Part shown: piece by piece, positions 7,966 through 15,699 of the stretch
Position numbering within the stretch: position 1 is the stretch's first letter
Layout of the letters: each line of letters begins with the position of its first letter
Source of the DNA: CAZQLE01 sp964593905
Lineage (GTDB): Bacteria > Chloroflexota > Anaerolineae > Anaerolineales > Anaerolineaceae
Reading direction: 5' to 3'
Length of the DNA stretch: 22,262 nucleotides
NCBI GenBank assembly: GCA_964593905.1
Contig: CAZQLE010000048.1
Coordinates: 1-22,262 of the forward strand
The notes under the pieces: model-generated
What the model was told of the DNA's origin: nothing
Databases searched by the model: none
What the model saw: the letters and a program-made list of their open reading frames with translations, nothing else
Translations under genes and position numbers: made by a program

Positions 7966-10005
7966 ATGCCAAATTTGCTCGCCCACGAAACCTCGCCCTA
8001 TTTGCTGCAACACGCCCACCAGCCCGTTCACTGGCAGCCGTGGGGAGAACAGGCGCTGCAGCAGGCCGTGCTGGAAGATAAACCCATCTTCCTCAGCATT
8101 GGCTATTCGGCCTGCCACTGGTGCCATGTTATGGCCCACGAATCTTTTGATGACCCCCGCACCGCCAGCCTGCTCAATCAGAATTTTATCAGCATCAAAT
8201 TGGATCGGGAAGAACGTCCCGACCTGGATAATATCTACATGACCGCGGTGGTTGCCATGACCGGGCAGGGCGGCTGGCCACTTTCGGTCTTTCTCACCCC
8301 CGACGGCCGGCCCTTTTTTGGCGGAACCTACTTTCCGCCTGAACCGCGCTATAACATGCCCGCATTTACCGACCTCCTGATCGCCATTGCCCGCATGTGG
8401 CAGGACAATCGAATTGAGTTCTTAAGAAACGCCGATGAGCTTTACCAGCACCTGCAAAGCACGGTCCTCTTACAGAACCCGGATCCGGCCGGGCTGCCGC
8501 CCGCATTTTTAAGCCACGCCACAGAGCGCCTTCTGGCACAGTACGACCGCAAGAATGGCGGTTGGGGAAGCGCACCCAAGTTCCCTGCCCCGATGAGCAT
8601 TGACTTTTTGCTGGGCCGGGCCGAACGCGGTGAAACATCCGCCGGGCAGACCGCAGCCCATGCGCTGCGGGCCATGCAGCGCGGTGGAATCTGGGATGGC
8701 ATCGGCGGCGGGTTTCACCGTTACAGCACCGATGCAGGCTGGCTGGTGCCGCATTTTGAGAAAATGCTCTACGACAATGTCCAGCTTGCCCATTCCTACC
8801 TCCACGCCTACCGCCAAACCGGCGATGAATCCTTTAAAGATACCGCCGAAAAAACGCTGGATTTTATCCTGCGCGAACTTCACCATCCCGCAGGAGGGTT
8901 TTATTCCAGTTTGGACGCAGATTCGGAAGGTGAAGAGGGAAAGTTTTATCTGTGGTCTTACGCCGGGCTAAAAGATACGCTGGAGCCGCCTGAATTTGCC
9001 CATCTCGCGCAGCTTTTCCCCCTGACAGAAGACGGCAATTTTGAGGGCAAAATCATCCTGCAGCAGTCCATTGACCCGGCTCAACCCACCGGGGTGAAAG
9101 CCATCCCGCAGCCCAATCTTTTCGAGACCATCCGCAGCAAGCTGTTTGCCGCCCGCGCGGGCAGGGTTCGCCCGGCCACAGATGATAAGATCCTCACATT
9201 TTGGAATGCACTGGCGATCAGCGCTTTCGCCGAAGCCGGCCGGATTTTGGACCGCGACGATTACCGGCAGGCCGCCCGAGACAGCGCCCAATTCATCCAC
9301 GCCAATCTAATGCCCGACGGGCAGTTACGCCGCTCCTGGCGCGCCGGAACCGCCCGGCACGCGGCCGGGCTGGAAGACTATGCCGCGCTGGGGCTTGCCC
9401 TGCTGGCGCTCTATCAGATGGATCTGAACCCGCAGTGGTACCGGCAGGCGCTGGAATGCTTTGAGACCCTGCAGCGTGAGTTCAAAGACCCTCGCGGCGG
9501 TTTCTTCTCAGTGCGCAGCGGGCAGAAGGATGTCATCATCCGCATGAAAGAAGCGCAAGACCAGGCTATGCCTTCGGGCAATGCACTGGCCGCCTTGCTG
9601 CTGGTGAAGCTTGCTTATCTGATGGAGCGGGAAGATTTGCTGCATGAGGCGGAGCAAATGGTTTCAGCCATGCAGGAAGAAATTCTGCGCTATCCCAATG
9701 CTTTTGGAGTATGGTTGCAGGTTAGCGATTGGCTGCTCAACCCGGTTGAACAAATTGTCGCCATCTGGGATGCAACGGATTTGCCGCAAGAAATTCTGCG
9801 CGCTGCCGCGCAAGAGAGCTGCCGGCTGTTCACCCTGTTCAGCGGGGCCTCTGCCGCCAGCCGGCAGGAACAGCCACGCATGACCCATCAGCACCCGATT
9901 AAATTTCACCCGGCCACCTTTTATGTCTGCCGCGGGAAAATTTGTTCGGCGCCTGCCGCAGCGCTTGCCGAAGCCAGAGCCGGGGTCAAAACATTACCCG
10001 GTTAA
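7966..10005 (+). CDS. DUF255 thioredoxin-domain protein (YyaL/SPATA20 family)
   Basis: This 679-residue protein matches the usual length of the family. Residues about 1-165 form a thioredoxin-like domain beginning with the hallmark LLAHETSPYLLQHAHQPVHW. The redox motif is ACHWCHVMAHESF, with Cys50 and Cys53. The invariant GGWPLSVFLTPDGRPFFGGTY block follows. The rest resembles the (alpha/alpha)6 glycosidase-like barrel of the family, with PKFPAP, GGFHRYSTD and WLVPHFEKMLYDN motifs. The biochemical role is not established; a redox or sugar-epimerase-like activity has been suggested for relatives. ATG 7966 has GAGG upstream and a clear promoter. The 3' end overlaps the convergent hydrolase gene by 12 bases. 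Confidence 0.93.
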   Translation: MPNLLAHETSPYLLQHAHQPVHWQPWGEQALQQAVLEDKPIFLSIGYSACHWCHVMAHESFDDPRTASLLNQNFISIKLDREERPDLDNIYMTAVVAMTGQGGWPLSVFLTPDGRPFFGGTYFPPEPRYNMPAFTDLLIAIARMWQDNRIEFLRNADELYQHLQSTVLLQNPDPAGLPPAFLSHATERLLAQYDRKNGGWGSAPKFPAPMSIDFLLGRAERGETSAGQTAAHALRAMQRGGIWDGIGGGFHRYSTDAGWLVPHFEKMLYDNVQLAHSYLHAYRQTGDESFKDTAEKTLDFILRELHHPAGGFYSSLDADSEGEEGKFYLWSYAGLKDTLEPPEFAHLAQLFPLTEDGNFEGKIILQQSIDPAQPTGVKAIPQPNLFETIRSKLFAARAGRVRPATDDKILTFWNALAISAFAEAGRILDRDDYRQAARDSAQFIHANLMPDGQLRRSWRAGTARHAAGLEDYAALGLALLALYQMDLNPQWYRQALECFETLQREFKDPRGGFFSVRSGQKDVIIRMKEAQDQAMPSGNALAALLLVKLAYLMEREDLLHEAEQMVSAMQEEILRYPNAFGVWLQVSDWLLNPVEQIVAIWDATDLPQEILRAAAQESCRLFTLFSGASAASRQEQPRMTHQHPIKFHPATFYVCRGKICSAPAAALAEARAGVKTLPG

Positions 10006-10809
10006 CAACGCTTCACCCTGCAAAAAACGCAGCAGAATTCGGTTAAACGCCTGGGGCTGGTCCACTGCCGAGGCATGATTGGCATGGGCAATCACCTCCC
10101 AGGCTGCGTTTGAGATCAGGTCACACAACTCGTGCTGCAATTGCAGCGGAACAGTCGTATCATTCTCGCCGCTGATCACCAGCGTGGGCTGTAGAATTTT
10201 GCAAACCCAGCGCCGTGAATTAAACAATGCCAGCATCCGCATCGCGGCGCGGTACATTTTCGGGTCGGCGTTTACAATCTGCCGCACTGCTTCAGCACGA
10301 TATTCGGCCTGTTCGGGGTGGGGAAAGACGCGCGCCGCAACCATCCCCGCCTGATACTTCACCCCACGAAGATTGGCCGTAAAAAACCGGCGCAGCAAAT
10401 AACGGGTTTCGTTCCACCCGCTGGGCCGCAAGCGGGCAAAGGTGCTGCATAACACCAGCCGCCGCACCCGTTCGGGCGCGGTCAGAACCACCATCTGGGC
10501 AATCACCCCGCCCATCGAAAGACCCACCAGGTCAAATTCCCCAATTTGCAACGCATCCGCCAGATCCAACACCCGACGGGCCACTGTCCGCGCCGTCCAA
10601 CGGGGAATGGCGCCCGATTGCCCAAAACCGGGCAAATCAACGGCAATCGGGCGGTAACCCGCCGCGCACAAAGCATCCATTTGAAAACGCCACATCGACC
10701 CACTGGCGCCCAGACCATGCAGCAAAATGACTGCGCGCAAATGGCCTGGTGCGGGGTCAAGGTAAGCCGTACCGTCGCAAAAGCTGTAACTGAATTGTTG
10801 TGCAATCAT
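9994..10809 (-). CDS. Alpha/beta-fold hydrolase
   Basis: This is a 271-residue cytoplasmic hydrolase with the full set of alpha/beta-hydrolase features. There is an HGLGASGSMW oxyanion-hole loop (residues 31-40), VDLPGFGQS, and a nucleophile elbow GLSMGG with Ser98. The acid is Asp217 in SGENDTTVP, and His245 lies in HANHASAVDQP. The fold covers esterases, lactonases and C-C hydrolases, so the substrate cannot be named. I chose ATG 10809 over an in-frame ATG at 10848. A TATAAT lies 5 bases upstream of the distal ATG, which would therefore sit at the transcription start with no ribosome-binding site, and AGG lies 9 bases ahead of 10809. The stop region overlaps the DUF255 gene. Confidence 0.85.
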   Translation of the reverse strand: MIAQQFSYSFCDGTAYLDPAPGHLRAVILLHGLGASGSMWRFQMDALCAAGYRPIAVDLPGFGQSGAIPRWTARTVARRVLDLADALQIGEFDLVGLSMGGVIAQMVVLTAPERVRRLVLCSTFARLRPSGWNETRYLLRRFFTANLRGVKYQAGMVAARVFPHPEQAEYRAEAVRQIVNADPKMYRAAMRMLALFNSRRWVCKILQPTLVISGENDTTVPLQLQHELCDLISNAAWEVIAHANHASAVDQPQAFNRILLRFLQGEALLTG

Positions 10810-10853
10810 GCCCATCATCCTACTTTGAGAATTGTCTTGTGATATCATAAGTA

Positions 10854-10859
10854 ATTATA
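10854..10859 (-). promoter_or_regulatory. Candidate -10 box (TATAAT) of the alpha/beta hydrolase gene
   Basis: A perfect TATAAT on the - strand in the 60-base gap between the hydrolase and the divergent MurA-type gene. The predicted start near 10847 gives a leader of about 38 bases to ATG 10809. No convincing -35 was found. Confidence 0.4.
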
Positions 10860-10869
10860 GGAGGCATCC

Positions 10870-12153
10870 ATGGAAAAATTCATTATCGATGGTGGACACC
10901 CCCTGCAAGGTGTGGTTACACCTTCTGGCAATAAAAACGCCGCCCTCCCTCTGCTGGCCGCCTGTCTGCTGACAGAAGAGCCGGTAATCCTTCATAACGT
11001 TCCCGATATCCGCGATGTGCAGGCCATGCGCCAGTTGATCGAAAGCCTGGGCGTCACCATTGAAACAGTGGACACCCACACCTGGAAGATCCAGGCAAAA
11101 GAGGTCCGCCCGGCCGATCTCGACCCTGACCTGTGCCGCAAGATTCGTGCGTCCATTCTGCTTGCCGGCCCCATGACTGCCCGCACTGGCGATATGCACC
11201 TGCCCCCGCCAGGCGGAGATGTCATAGGCCGCCGCCGCGTCGACACCCACATTCTGGCACTGCAAAAACTGGGCGCGCGGGTCGATTATGATCGCACCTT
11301 TCACTTCCAGTCCTCAGGGTTGACCGGGGCCGACATTCTGTTGGACGAAGCGAGTGTCACAGCGACAGAAAACGCAATTATGGCCTGCGCCACCGCCAAA
11401 GGCACCTCCATCATTCGCAATGCAACTTCAGAACCCCATGTTCAAGAACTGTGTCATTTTCTGAACACCCTGGGTGCAAAAATCCAGAATATCGGCTCCA
11501 ACACGCTGGTCATCGAAGGGGTCACAAAACTGCACGGCGGCGAGTTTACCATTGGCTCTGATTATCTTGAGGTGGTCAGCTTTATCGGTGCTGCCGTGGT
11601 CACCCGCGGGTCCATTCGCATCCGCAATGCGGGCAATCAATATCTGGATATGATCCGCCTGGTGATGGGCCGCCTGGGCGTTCACTGGTTGGTGGAGGAA
11701 GATGACATTATTGTCCCATCCACCCAGAAACTGGAGATCGAAACCGATCTGGGCGGGGCCATCCCCGAAATCAGCGTCATGCCCTGGCCCGCCTTTCCCA
11801 CCGATCTGATGAGCATCGCCATTGTGATCGCCACCCAATCCCGGGGGTCGGTTTTGTTCCACGACTGGATGTACCCCAGCCGCATGTTTTTTACCGATAA
11901 ACTGGTCGGGATGGGTGCACAAATCGTCCTGTGCGATCCGCACCGCTGCATTGTGCAGGGACCCAGCCGCCTCTACCCTGAAAAAATGGAATCTCCCGAT
12001 ATCCGCGCCGGAATGGCCCTGCTGCTGGCAGCGCTGTCGGCTCCTGGCCGGTCGGTCATTCGCAATATTGGGCAAATAGACCGGGGCTATGAGACCGTCG
12101 ATAAAAAACTATCCGCGATCGGCGCTCACATCGAACGCCAAAAAGAAGAATAA
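10870..12153 (+). CDS. murA: UDP-N-acetylglucosamine 1-carboxyvinyltransferase (MurA type) with Asp at the catalytic Cys position
   Basis: This 427-residue protein is near the typical MurA length, with the two-domain EPT fold. MurA transfers enolpyruvate from PEP to UDP-GlcNAc, the first committed step of peptidoglycan synthesis in the cytoplasm. Visible landmarks are GGHPLQGVVTPSGNKNAALP (Lys22), RKIRASILLAGP (Arg93), the active-site loop PPPGGDVIGRRRVDTH, and FPTDLM with the conserved general-base Asp. In the loop the usual Cys is Asp117 (codon 11218-11220), and the usual RPVD reads RRVD. Cys-to-Asp at this position is known from Mycobacterium and Chlamydia and confers intrinsic fosfomycin insensitivity. 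The C-terminal segment HDWMYPSRMFF departs from the common E..FENRF. A GGAGG lies 5 bases before the ATG. A diverged paralogue with another role is possible. Confidence 0.88.
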   Translation: MEKFIIDGGHPLQGVVTPSGNKNAALPLLAACLLTEEPVILHNVPDIRDVQAMRQLIESLGVTIETVDTHTWKIQAKEVRPADLDPDLCRKIRASILLAGPMTARTGDMHLPPPGGDVIGRRRVDTHILALQKLGARVDYDRTFHFQSSGLTGADILLDEASVTATENAIMACATAKGTSIIRNATSEPHVQELCHFLNTLGAKIQNIGSNTLVIEGVTKLHGGEFTIGSDYLEVVSFIGAAVVTRGSIRIRNAGNQYLDMIRLVMGRLGVHWLVEEDDIIVPSTQKLEIETDLGGAIPEISVMPWPAFPTDLMSIAIVIATQSRGSVLFHDWMYPSRMFFTDKLVGMGAQIVLCDPHRCIVQGPSRLYPEKMESPDIRAGMALLLAALSAPGRSVIRNIGQIDRGYETVDKKLSAIGAHIERQKEE

Positions 12154-12185
12154 ATCTGGCAGGCTGTGTTTCAGTTCTGATATGC

Positions 12186-12219
12186 AAAAAAGCCCCCCCG
12201 AAAATTCGAGGGGCTTTTT
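12186..12219. terminator. Bidirectional intrinsic terminator
   Basis: AAAAAGCCCC (12187-12196) pairs with GGGGCTTTTT (12210-12219). The arms are symmetric with A-run and T-run flanks, and the inner CGAA/TTCG can extend the stem. It sits between the convergent murA-type gene (stop 12153) and thioredoxin gene (stop 12236) and can terminate both. Confidence 0.9.
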
Positions 12220-12235
12220 CCAGTCTCATGTCCTA

Positions 12236-12583
12236 TTACTTTGCCGTTGACACAACTTCCAAAAATTGGGTCACAATATCACGCAGCATCGGTTCCGGCG
12301 ATGCGCCCACCTGGCGGTGGATCATCTTTCCATTCATAAAGAAAAGCATGGTGGGAATCCCCTGAATGCCAAACTTGCCGGCCCATTCGGAATTCTCATC
12401 AGTATTAACCTTGGCAATTACCAGTTTGCCTTCATATTCTTTGGCCAGCTTATCCAGGATGGGGGCCACCATCTTACAGGGTCCGCACCACGGCGCCCAA
12501 AAATCCACAATAACCGGCAGGGTTGACTGAATGACAATCGGGTCAAATTCTGCATCTGTCACATGAATGGGTTCAGCGCTCAT
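12236..12583 (-). CDS. trxA: Thioredoxin
   Basis: This 115-residue cytoplasmic disulfide reductase has the canonical active site FWAPWCGPCKMVAP. The later conserved blocks are VNTDENSEWAGKFGIQGIPT, with the cis-Pro after Ile, and FFMNGKMIHRQVGA. I chose the ATG at 12583. GAGG lies 5 bases upstream, and the 16-residue in-frame extension to 12631 is a short hydrophobic run without a family match. It lies 122 bases downstream of the response-regulator gene on the same strand, so it probably has its own promoter, though readthrough from the signalling operon is possible. Confidence 0.95.
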   Translation of the reverse strand: MSAEPIHVTDAEFDPIVIQSTLPVIVDFWAPWCGPCKMVAPILDKLAKEYEGKLVIAKVNTDENSEWAGKFGIQGIPTMLFFMNGKMIHRQVGASPEPMLRDIVTQFLEVVSTAK

Positions 12584-12705
12584 TTCGTCCTCTTTTTTTT
12601 GCAAAACCAAAATCACAATAACCGCTATCAATGCTCTCTATCTTACCAAATTTTTCAGAATTTCGGGGTGCTGAAAACCAACCACACCCCAACCCGTCCA
12701 GGGCC

Positions 12706-13431
12706 TCACTCAGACTGTCGCTTATAATCAATAAACCGGTAACCCACCCCGCGTTCGGTGAGAATATATTTCGGGTTAGCCGGGTCTTTCTCTAATTTTT
12801 GGCGCAAATAATTAATATACAGACGCACATAATGGGGTTCGTCACGATATTCATAACCCCATACCTTGCTCAAAATTTGATCGTAAGTCATCACCCACCC
12901 GGCATTTTGCACCAGGTGATAAAGAAGTCGATATTCTGTAGGACGCAGCTTCACCAGCTCTCCATCCAGCCAGACCTCACGACGACTGAAATCAATTTTG
13001 AGATGCTCATCGACTTCAGTCGCACCGGGCTGGCTGCGCGCGCTGCCAGTTTCGACCCGGCGAAGAACCGCCTTTACCCGGCTCACCAGTTCACGCGGGC
13101 TGAATGGTTTGGTCACATAATCATCTGCGCCCAACTCCAGGCCGCGCACCCGGTCATCTTCTTCGCCTTTCGCAGTCAGCATAATCACCGGCACAACACT
13201 GACCTCACGGACCAGTTCCAACACCTCAAAACCATCCATGTCGGGCATCATCACATCCAACAAAACCAGATCAGGCATGTGATCCCGCACCTGCTGAATG
13301 GCCTCCATCCCACGATGCGCCTCAATGACTTGAAAACCATCGTGTTCCAGATTTAAACGGATGAAGCGCGCCATGCGCTCTTCATCATCCACCACCAGAA
13401 TTAACCGGTTCTTAAAGGTATCTTCAGACAT
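12706..13431 (-). CDS. OmpR/PhoB-type response regulator, no histidine kinase nearby
   Basis: This 241-residue protein has an N-terminal receiver domain (about 9-125) followed by a winged-helix DNA-binding domain (about 140-237). Receiver landmarks are the acidic pair Asp15-Asp16, phospho-acceptor Asp59 in LLDVMMPDMDG, Thr86 and Lys108 in DDYVTKPF. The effector domain shows LTPTEYRLL-like (LRPTEYRLLYHLVQNAG) and the terminal GVGYRFID of PhoB-type proteins. All phosphorylation residues are intact. No histidine kinase is encoded in the window. It starts 8 bases after the stop of the 79-residue gene, so it is the last gene of the kinase-phosphatase operon. Either a distant histidine kinase or cross-regulation by the Ser/Thr kinase is possible (inference). 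Confidence 0.93.
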   Translation of the reverse strand: MSEDTFKNRLILVVDDEERMARFIRLNLEHDGFQVIEAHRGMEAIQQVRDHMPDLVLLDVMMPDMDGFEVLELVREVSVVPVIMLTAKGEEDDRVRGLELGADDYVTKPFSPRELVSRVKAVLRRVETGSARSQPGATEVDEHLKIDFSRREVWLDGELVKLRPTEYRLLYHLVQNAGWVMTYDQILSKVWGYEYRDEPHYVRLYINYLRQKLEKDPANPKYILTERGVGYRFIDYKRQSE

Positions 13432-13439
13432 AGCTCTGT

Positions 13440-13679
13440 TTACTCCCGAACAAACGAAATGATCTCCTCATCCTGCTCGCTCGGCATGACCTCAATGAAA
13501 TTAATGCGGCTGATCGGCCAGACAACGCTTGTAACATTTGCCTCAAGATAGTGCAAATCCTTACCATCGCGCCGACGCGGGTTTTTTACAGTGATCACTG
13601 TATCGTTGGCCCCAACCAACTGGTCAACTTCCCCGACAACCGGGTCTTCATTGGCAATATGAATGATGATCGTTGGCAT
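13440..13679 (-). CDS. Hypothetical 79-residue protein in signalling operon
   Basis: I do not recognise the family. The protein is small, acidic at its C-terminus (PSEQDEEIISFVRE) and predicted soluble. It is rich in beta-branched residues, with alternating patterns such as IIIHIANEDPVVGEVDQL and NDTVITVKNPRRRDGKDL that suggest a small beta-barrel. It is probably a real gene: GAAGGA lies 5 to 6 bases before ATG 13679. It also fits between the FHA gene (20-base gap) and the response regulator (8-base gap) on the same strand. It may be an adaptor for one of these proteins, but that is guesswork from position. Confidence 0.75.
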   Translation of the reverse strand: MPTIIIHIANEDPVVGEVDQLVGANDTVITVKNPRRRDGKDLHYLEANVTSVVWPISRINFIEVMPSEQDEEIISFVRE

Positions 13680-13699
13680 GTTATTCCTTCAAACCACGG

Positions 13700-14215
13700 C
13701 TATCGACGAATTAATACCTGAATTTTAAACTTACCCAGCGCCAGAATATCACCGTGATTTAATGGGTAATCCAGATGCGGCATAATCTTTTGTCCATTCA
13801 CCCGTGTGCCATTTGACGAACCCAGATCGGTTACCATCAAACGGTTGTTGATTATTTTCAACCCGGCATGCAGGCGTGAAACACCCTGACTGTAAGCCTC
13901 GTATGGTGAAAGATCCACATCCGGCAAAATTGGTTGTCCTTCGGTTACCCGTCCCAGGGTAAATTCAGTTCGCCCGGCCAGATGCAAAATTTGACCACAA
14001 TCTAATAAATGCAACGATACGACAGCATCTCCCCCGCCAACCGTCGGCGGCGGAGCAGGCGGAACCAGAGGCTCGGTCATGGTCAGACCACCAGAGGTGG
14101 CCCGGCCGATAGACTGGGTGGTCAAGTTCCGGGTTGAAACCAGTTGTGCGCCGCACTCACTGCAAAACAGCGCACCTTCAATCTCTTCATGATGGCAATT
14201 AGGACATTGAATCAT
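13700..14215 (-). CDS. Zinc-ribbon and FHA-domain protein
   Basis: This 171-residue protein starts with a CxxC...CxxC zinc ribbon (Cys4, Cys7, Cys18, Cys21; MIQCPNCHHEE ... FCSECG). A Thr/Pro-rich linker follows (about 25-75), with several Thr that could be phosphorylated by the operon's kinase. The C-terminal FHA domain (about 78-171) has the phosphothreonine-binding landmarks FTLGR, GVSRLHAGL and GSSNGTRVNG. FHA domains bind phosphothreonine peptides, so this is the likely reader of the kinase in the same operon. Its ATG overlaps the TGA of the upstream J-VWA gene (ATGA, 14212-14215), implying coupled translation. Overall design resembles zinc-ribbon/FHA proteins such as the GarA class, although GarA itself lacks this ribbon. 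Confidence 0.92.
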   Translation of the reverse strand: MIQCPNCHHEEIEGALFCSECGAQLVSTRNLTTQSIGRATSGGLTMTEPLVPPAPPPTVGGGDAVVSLHLLDCGQILHLAGRTEFTLGRVTEGQPILPDVDLSPYEAYSQGVSRLHAGLKIINNRLMVTDLGSSNGTRVNGQKIMPHLDYPLNHGDILALGKFKIQVLIRR

Positions 14216-15696
14216 AGCGTTTTTGACTCCAAACCAGATGGTAAGAGTAGGGCGCGAGTACCATATTTGATCCGCTTATCCCCTTCACGGCTAAACTGTC
14301 GACTTTGTTTAATGTGCTCAGCTTCAATCAAAACAGTATGCGCCAGATCCCGGTTCCCACTGGATAATAAATGGGTTGCTAAATACTGCAAATGACGTGT
14401 TGCTTTAACCAAATCGCCTGAGGCGACCTCATTTCTTGCCCGTTCTTGCAAACGGTATAACGTCAATTTTTGTAATGCCTCCACAATATTCAAGGGCGGC
14501 GTTTCAGGTTCGCCACTGGTTGATACCGGACGCTCAAGTTCCAGTCCCAATCGGACCGAATTTCGTTGAAGTGGTGATTGAAGATCGACAACACCTTCAG
14601 CCAATTGCAGCCTTCCCGATGGTTGTGGCAGCCTGGGAATGTAGAATTCGAACAAAATGGATAGATGTTTATTATACTGCAACGGACCCAGATTAATGGG
14701 TGTTTCAACCGACAAAGGGGCATTATCAGGGCTAAGCCGGAAAGCATATCGCAGTTCGACATTGGGATCTTTTGAAAACTGGAAGGCCACAGAATGTGCA
14801 AAGGTTTTGCTGGCATCCCGGATTTTCTGCTCAAGAAACCGTTCCAGATCATTTGCTGAATTGATAAAAAGCGTATTCCCACCGCTGATGCCGGTTAATT
14901 TATCCAGGAACTTATCATTCCAGTCTGATCCTATCCCAAAAGCCGAAATGACCACCCCGTCGCGTTCAGCCTCCTGTGCAATTTGGATACAATTTTCCTC
15001 ATCGCCATAGGTATGGCCATCCGTCAACAAAATCAGGTGCCGCATCGGTGGGTTCGAGAAATTTCCGCGCTGCTGCAATTGCCCAAAACCGGCTTCCAGG
15101 CCGCGCAATATTTCAGTGCCGCCGGCGGTTTGCAGCATACTGATCCGCGATTCAACTTTTGCGGCATCACTGATACGCGTGGTGGGAATAACAATCTCGG
15201 CACGATCATTGAAAGCGATCACACTAAAAAGATCATTTGGTTTCATCAGACGCAGCATCTGCAGCGTGCTGGATTTAACCATATCCAGGCGTTCACCCTT
15301 CATCGAAGAAGAACAGTCCAACACCAGGCAAATATTTAACGGGATAAATTGATCGGTGGCCGGTTTGGCAGTGCACACAAACTCAACCAGGGCATATACC
15401 AGTTGGGGGGTATCCATCATCGGCAACTGCGACCGGCTGTACTTTACCGTCATCGAAACCGAAGGCGCTGGTTGGATAAAAGGCAGGGTAAGGTCATACT
15501 CGGCACGTCGCTCCGGGTGCGACAAAATCTCATAGGCACGTTGCACAAGCAAGAAGCGCTCTCTGGCTTCAGGCAGTGGGTTTACATCCGGATGGAGAGA
15601 TCGGGCTGCCTCAAAATAAGCAGTCCGCACTTCTTCCATAGAAGCAGTACGTGAAATTCCCAAAACCTGATAAAAGTCCAGATCAGCGGTTCCCAT
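14212..15696 (-). CDS. J-domain fused to von Willebrand factor A domain protein
   Basis: This 494-residue protein is a fusion. Residues about 6-70 are a J domain (DFYQVLGI ... SLHPDVNP), with the HPD motif at 35-37 needed to stimulate Hsp70 ATPase. Residues about 118-300 form a VWA domain with a complete metal-ion-dependent adhesion site: DCSSS (Asp127, Ser129, Ser131), Thr194 in AGGTE and Asp226 in LLTDGHTYGDE. A beta-rich region and then a helical C-terminal tail (from about 400) follow, as in YfbK-like VWA proteins. No signal peptide or membrane segment is seen, so it should be cytoplasmic. Its ATG is 3 bases after the PP2C stop, without a clear Shine-Dalgarno, so coupling is likely. A role as scaffold or Hsp70-recruiting factor for the phospho-signalling proteins is inferred. 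Confidence 0.9.
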   Translation of the reverse strand: MGTADLDFYQVLGISRTASMEEVRTAYFEAARSLHPDVNPLPEARERFLLVQRAYEILSHPERRAEYDLTLPFIQPAPSVSMTVKYSRSQLPMMDTPQLVYALVEFVCTAKPATDQFIPLNICLVLDCSSSMKGERLDMVKSSTLQMLRLMKPNDLFSVIAFNDRAEIVIPTTRISDAAKVESRISMLQTAGGTEILRGLEAGFGQLQQRGNFSNPPMRHLILLTDGHTYGDEENCIQIAQEAERDGVVISAFGIGSDWNDKFLDKLTGISGGNTLFINSANDLERFLEQKIRDASKTFAHSVAFQFSKDPNVELRYAFRLSPDNAPLSVETPINLGPLQYNKHLSILFEFYIPRLPQPSGRLQLAEGVVDLQSPLQRNSVRLGLELERPVSTSGEPETPPLNIVEALQKLTLYRLQERARNEVASGDLVKATRHLQYLATHLLSSGNRDLAHTVLIEAEHIKQSRQFSREGDKRIKYGTRALLLPSGLESKTL

Positions 15697-15699
15697 GGT

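Noticed and set aside
11428..12075. Long - strand open frame of 215 codons opposite the MurA-type gene
   Set aside because: It lies entirely antisense to a well-conserved enzyme gene, is Gln/His/Asp-rich with no recognisable domain, and has no ribosome-binding site.
12584..12631. 16-residue N-terminal extension of thioredoxin (possible signal peptide)
   Set aside because: Too short for a signal peptide, and the internal ATG has a proper GAGG and matches normal thioredoxin length.
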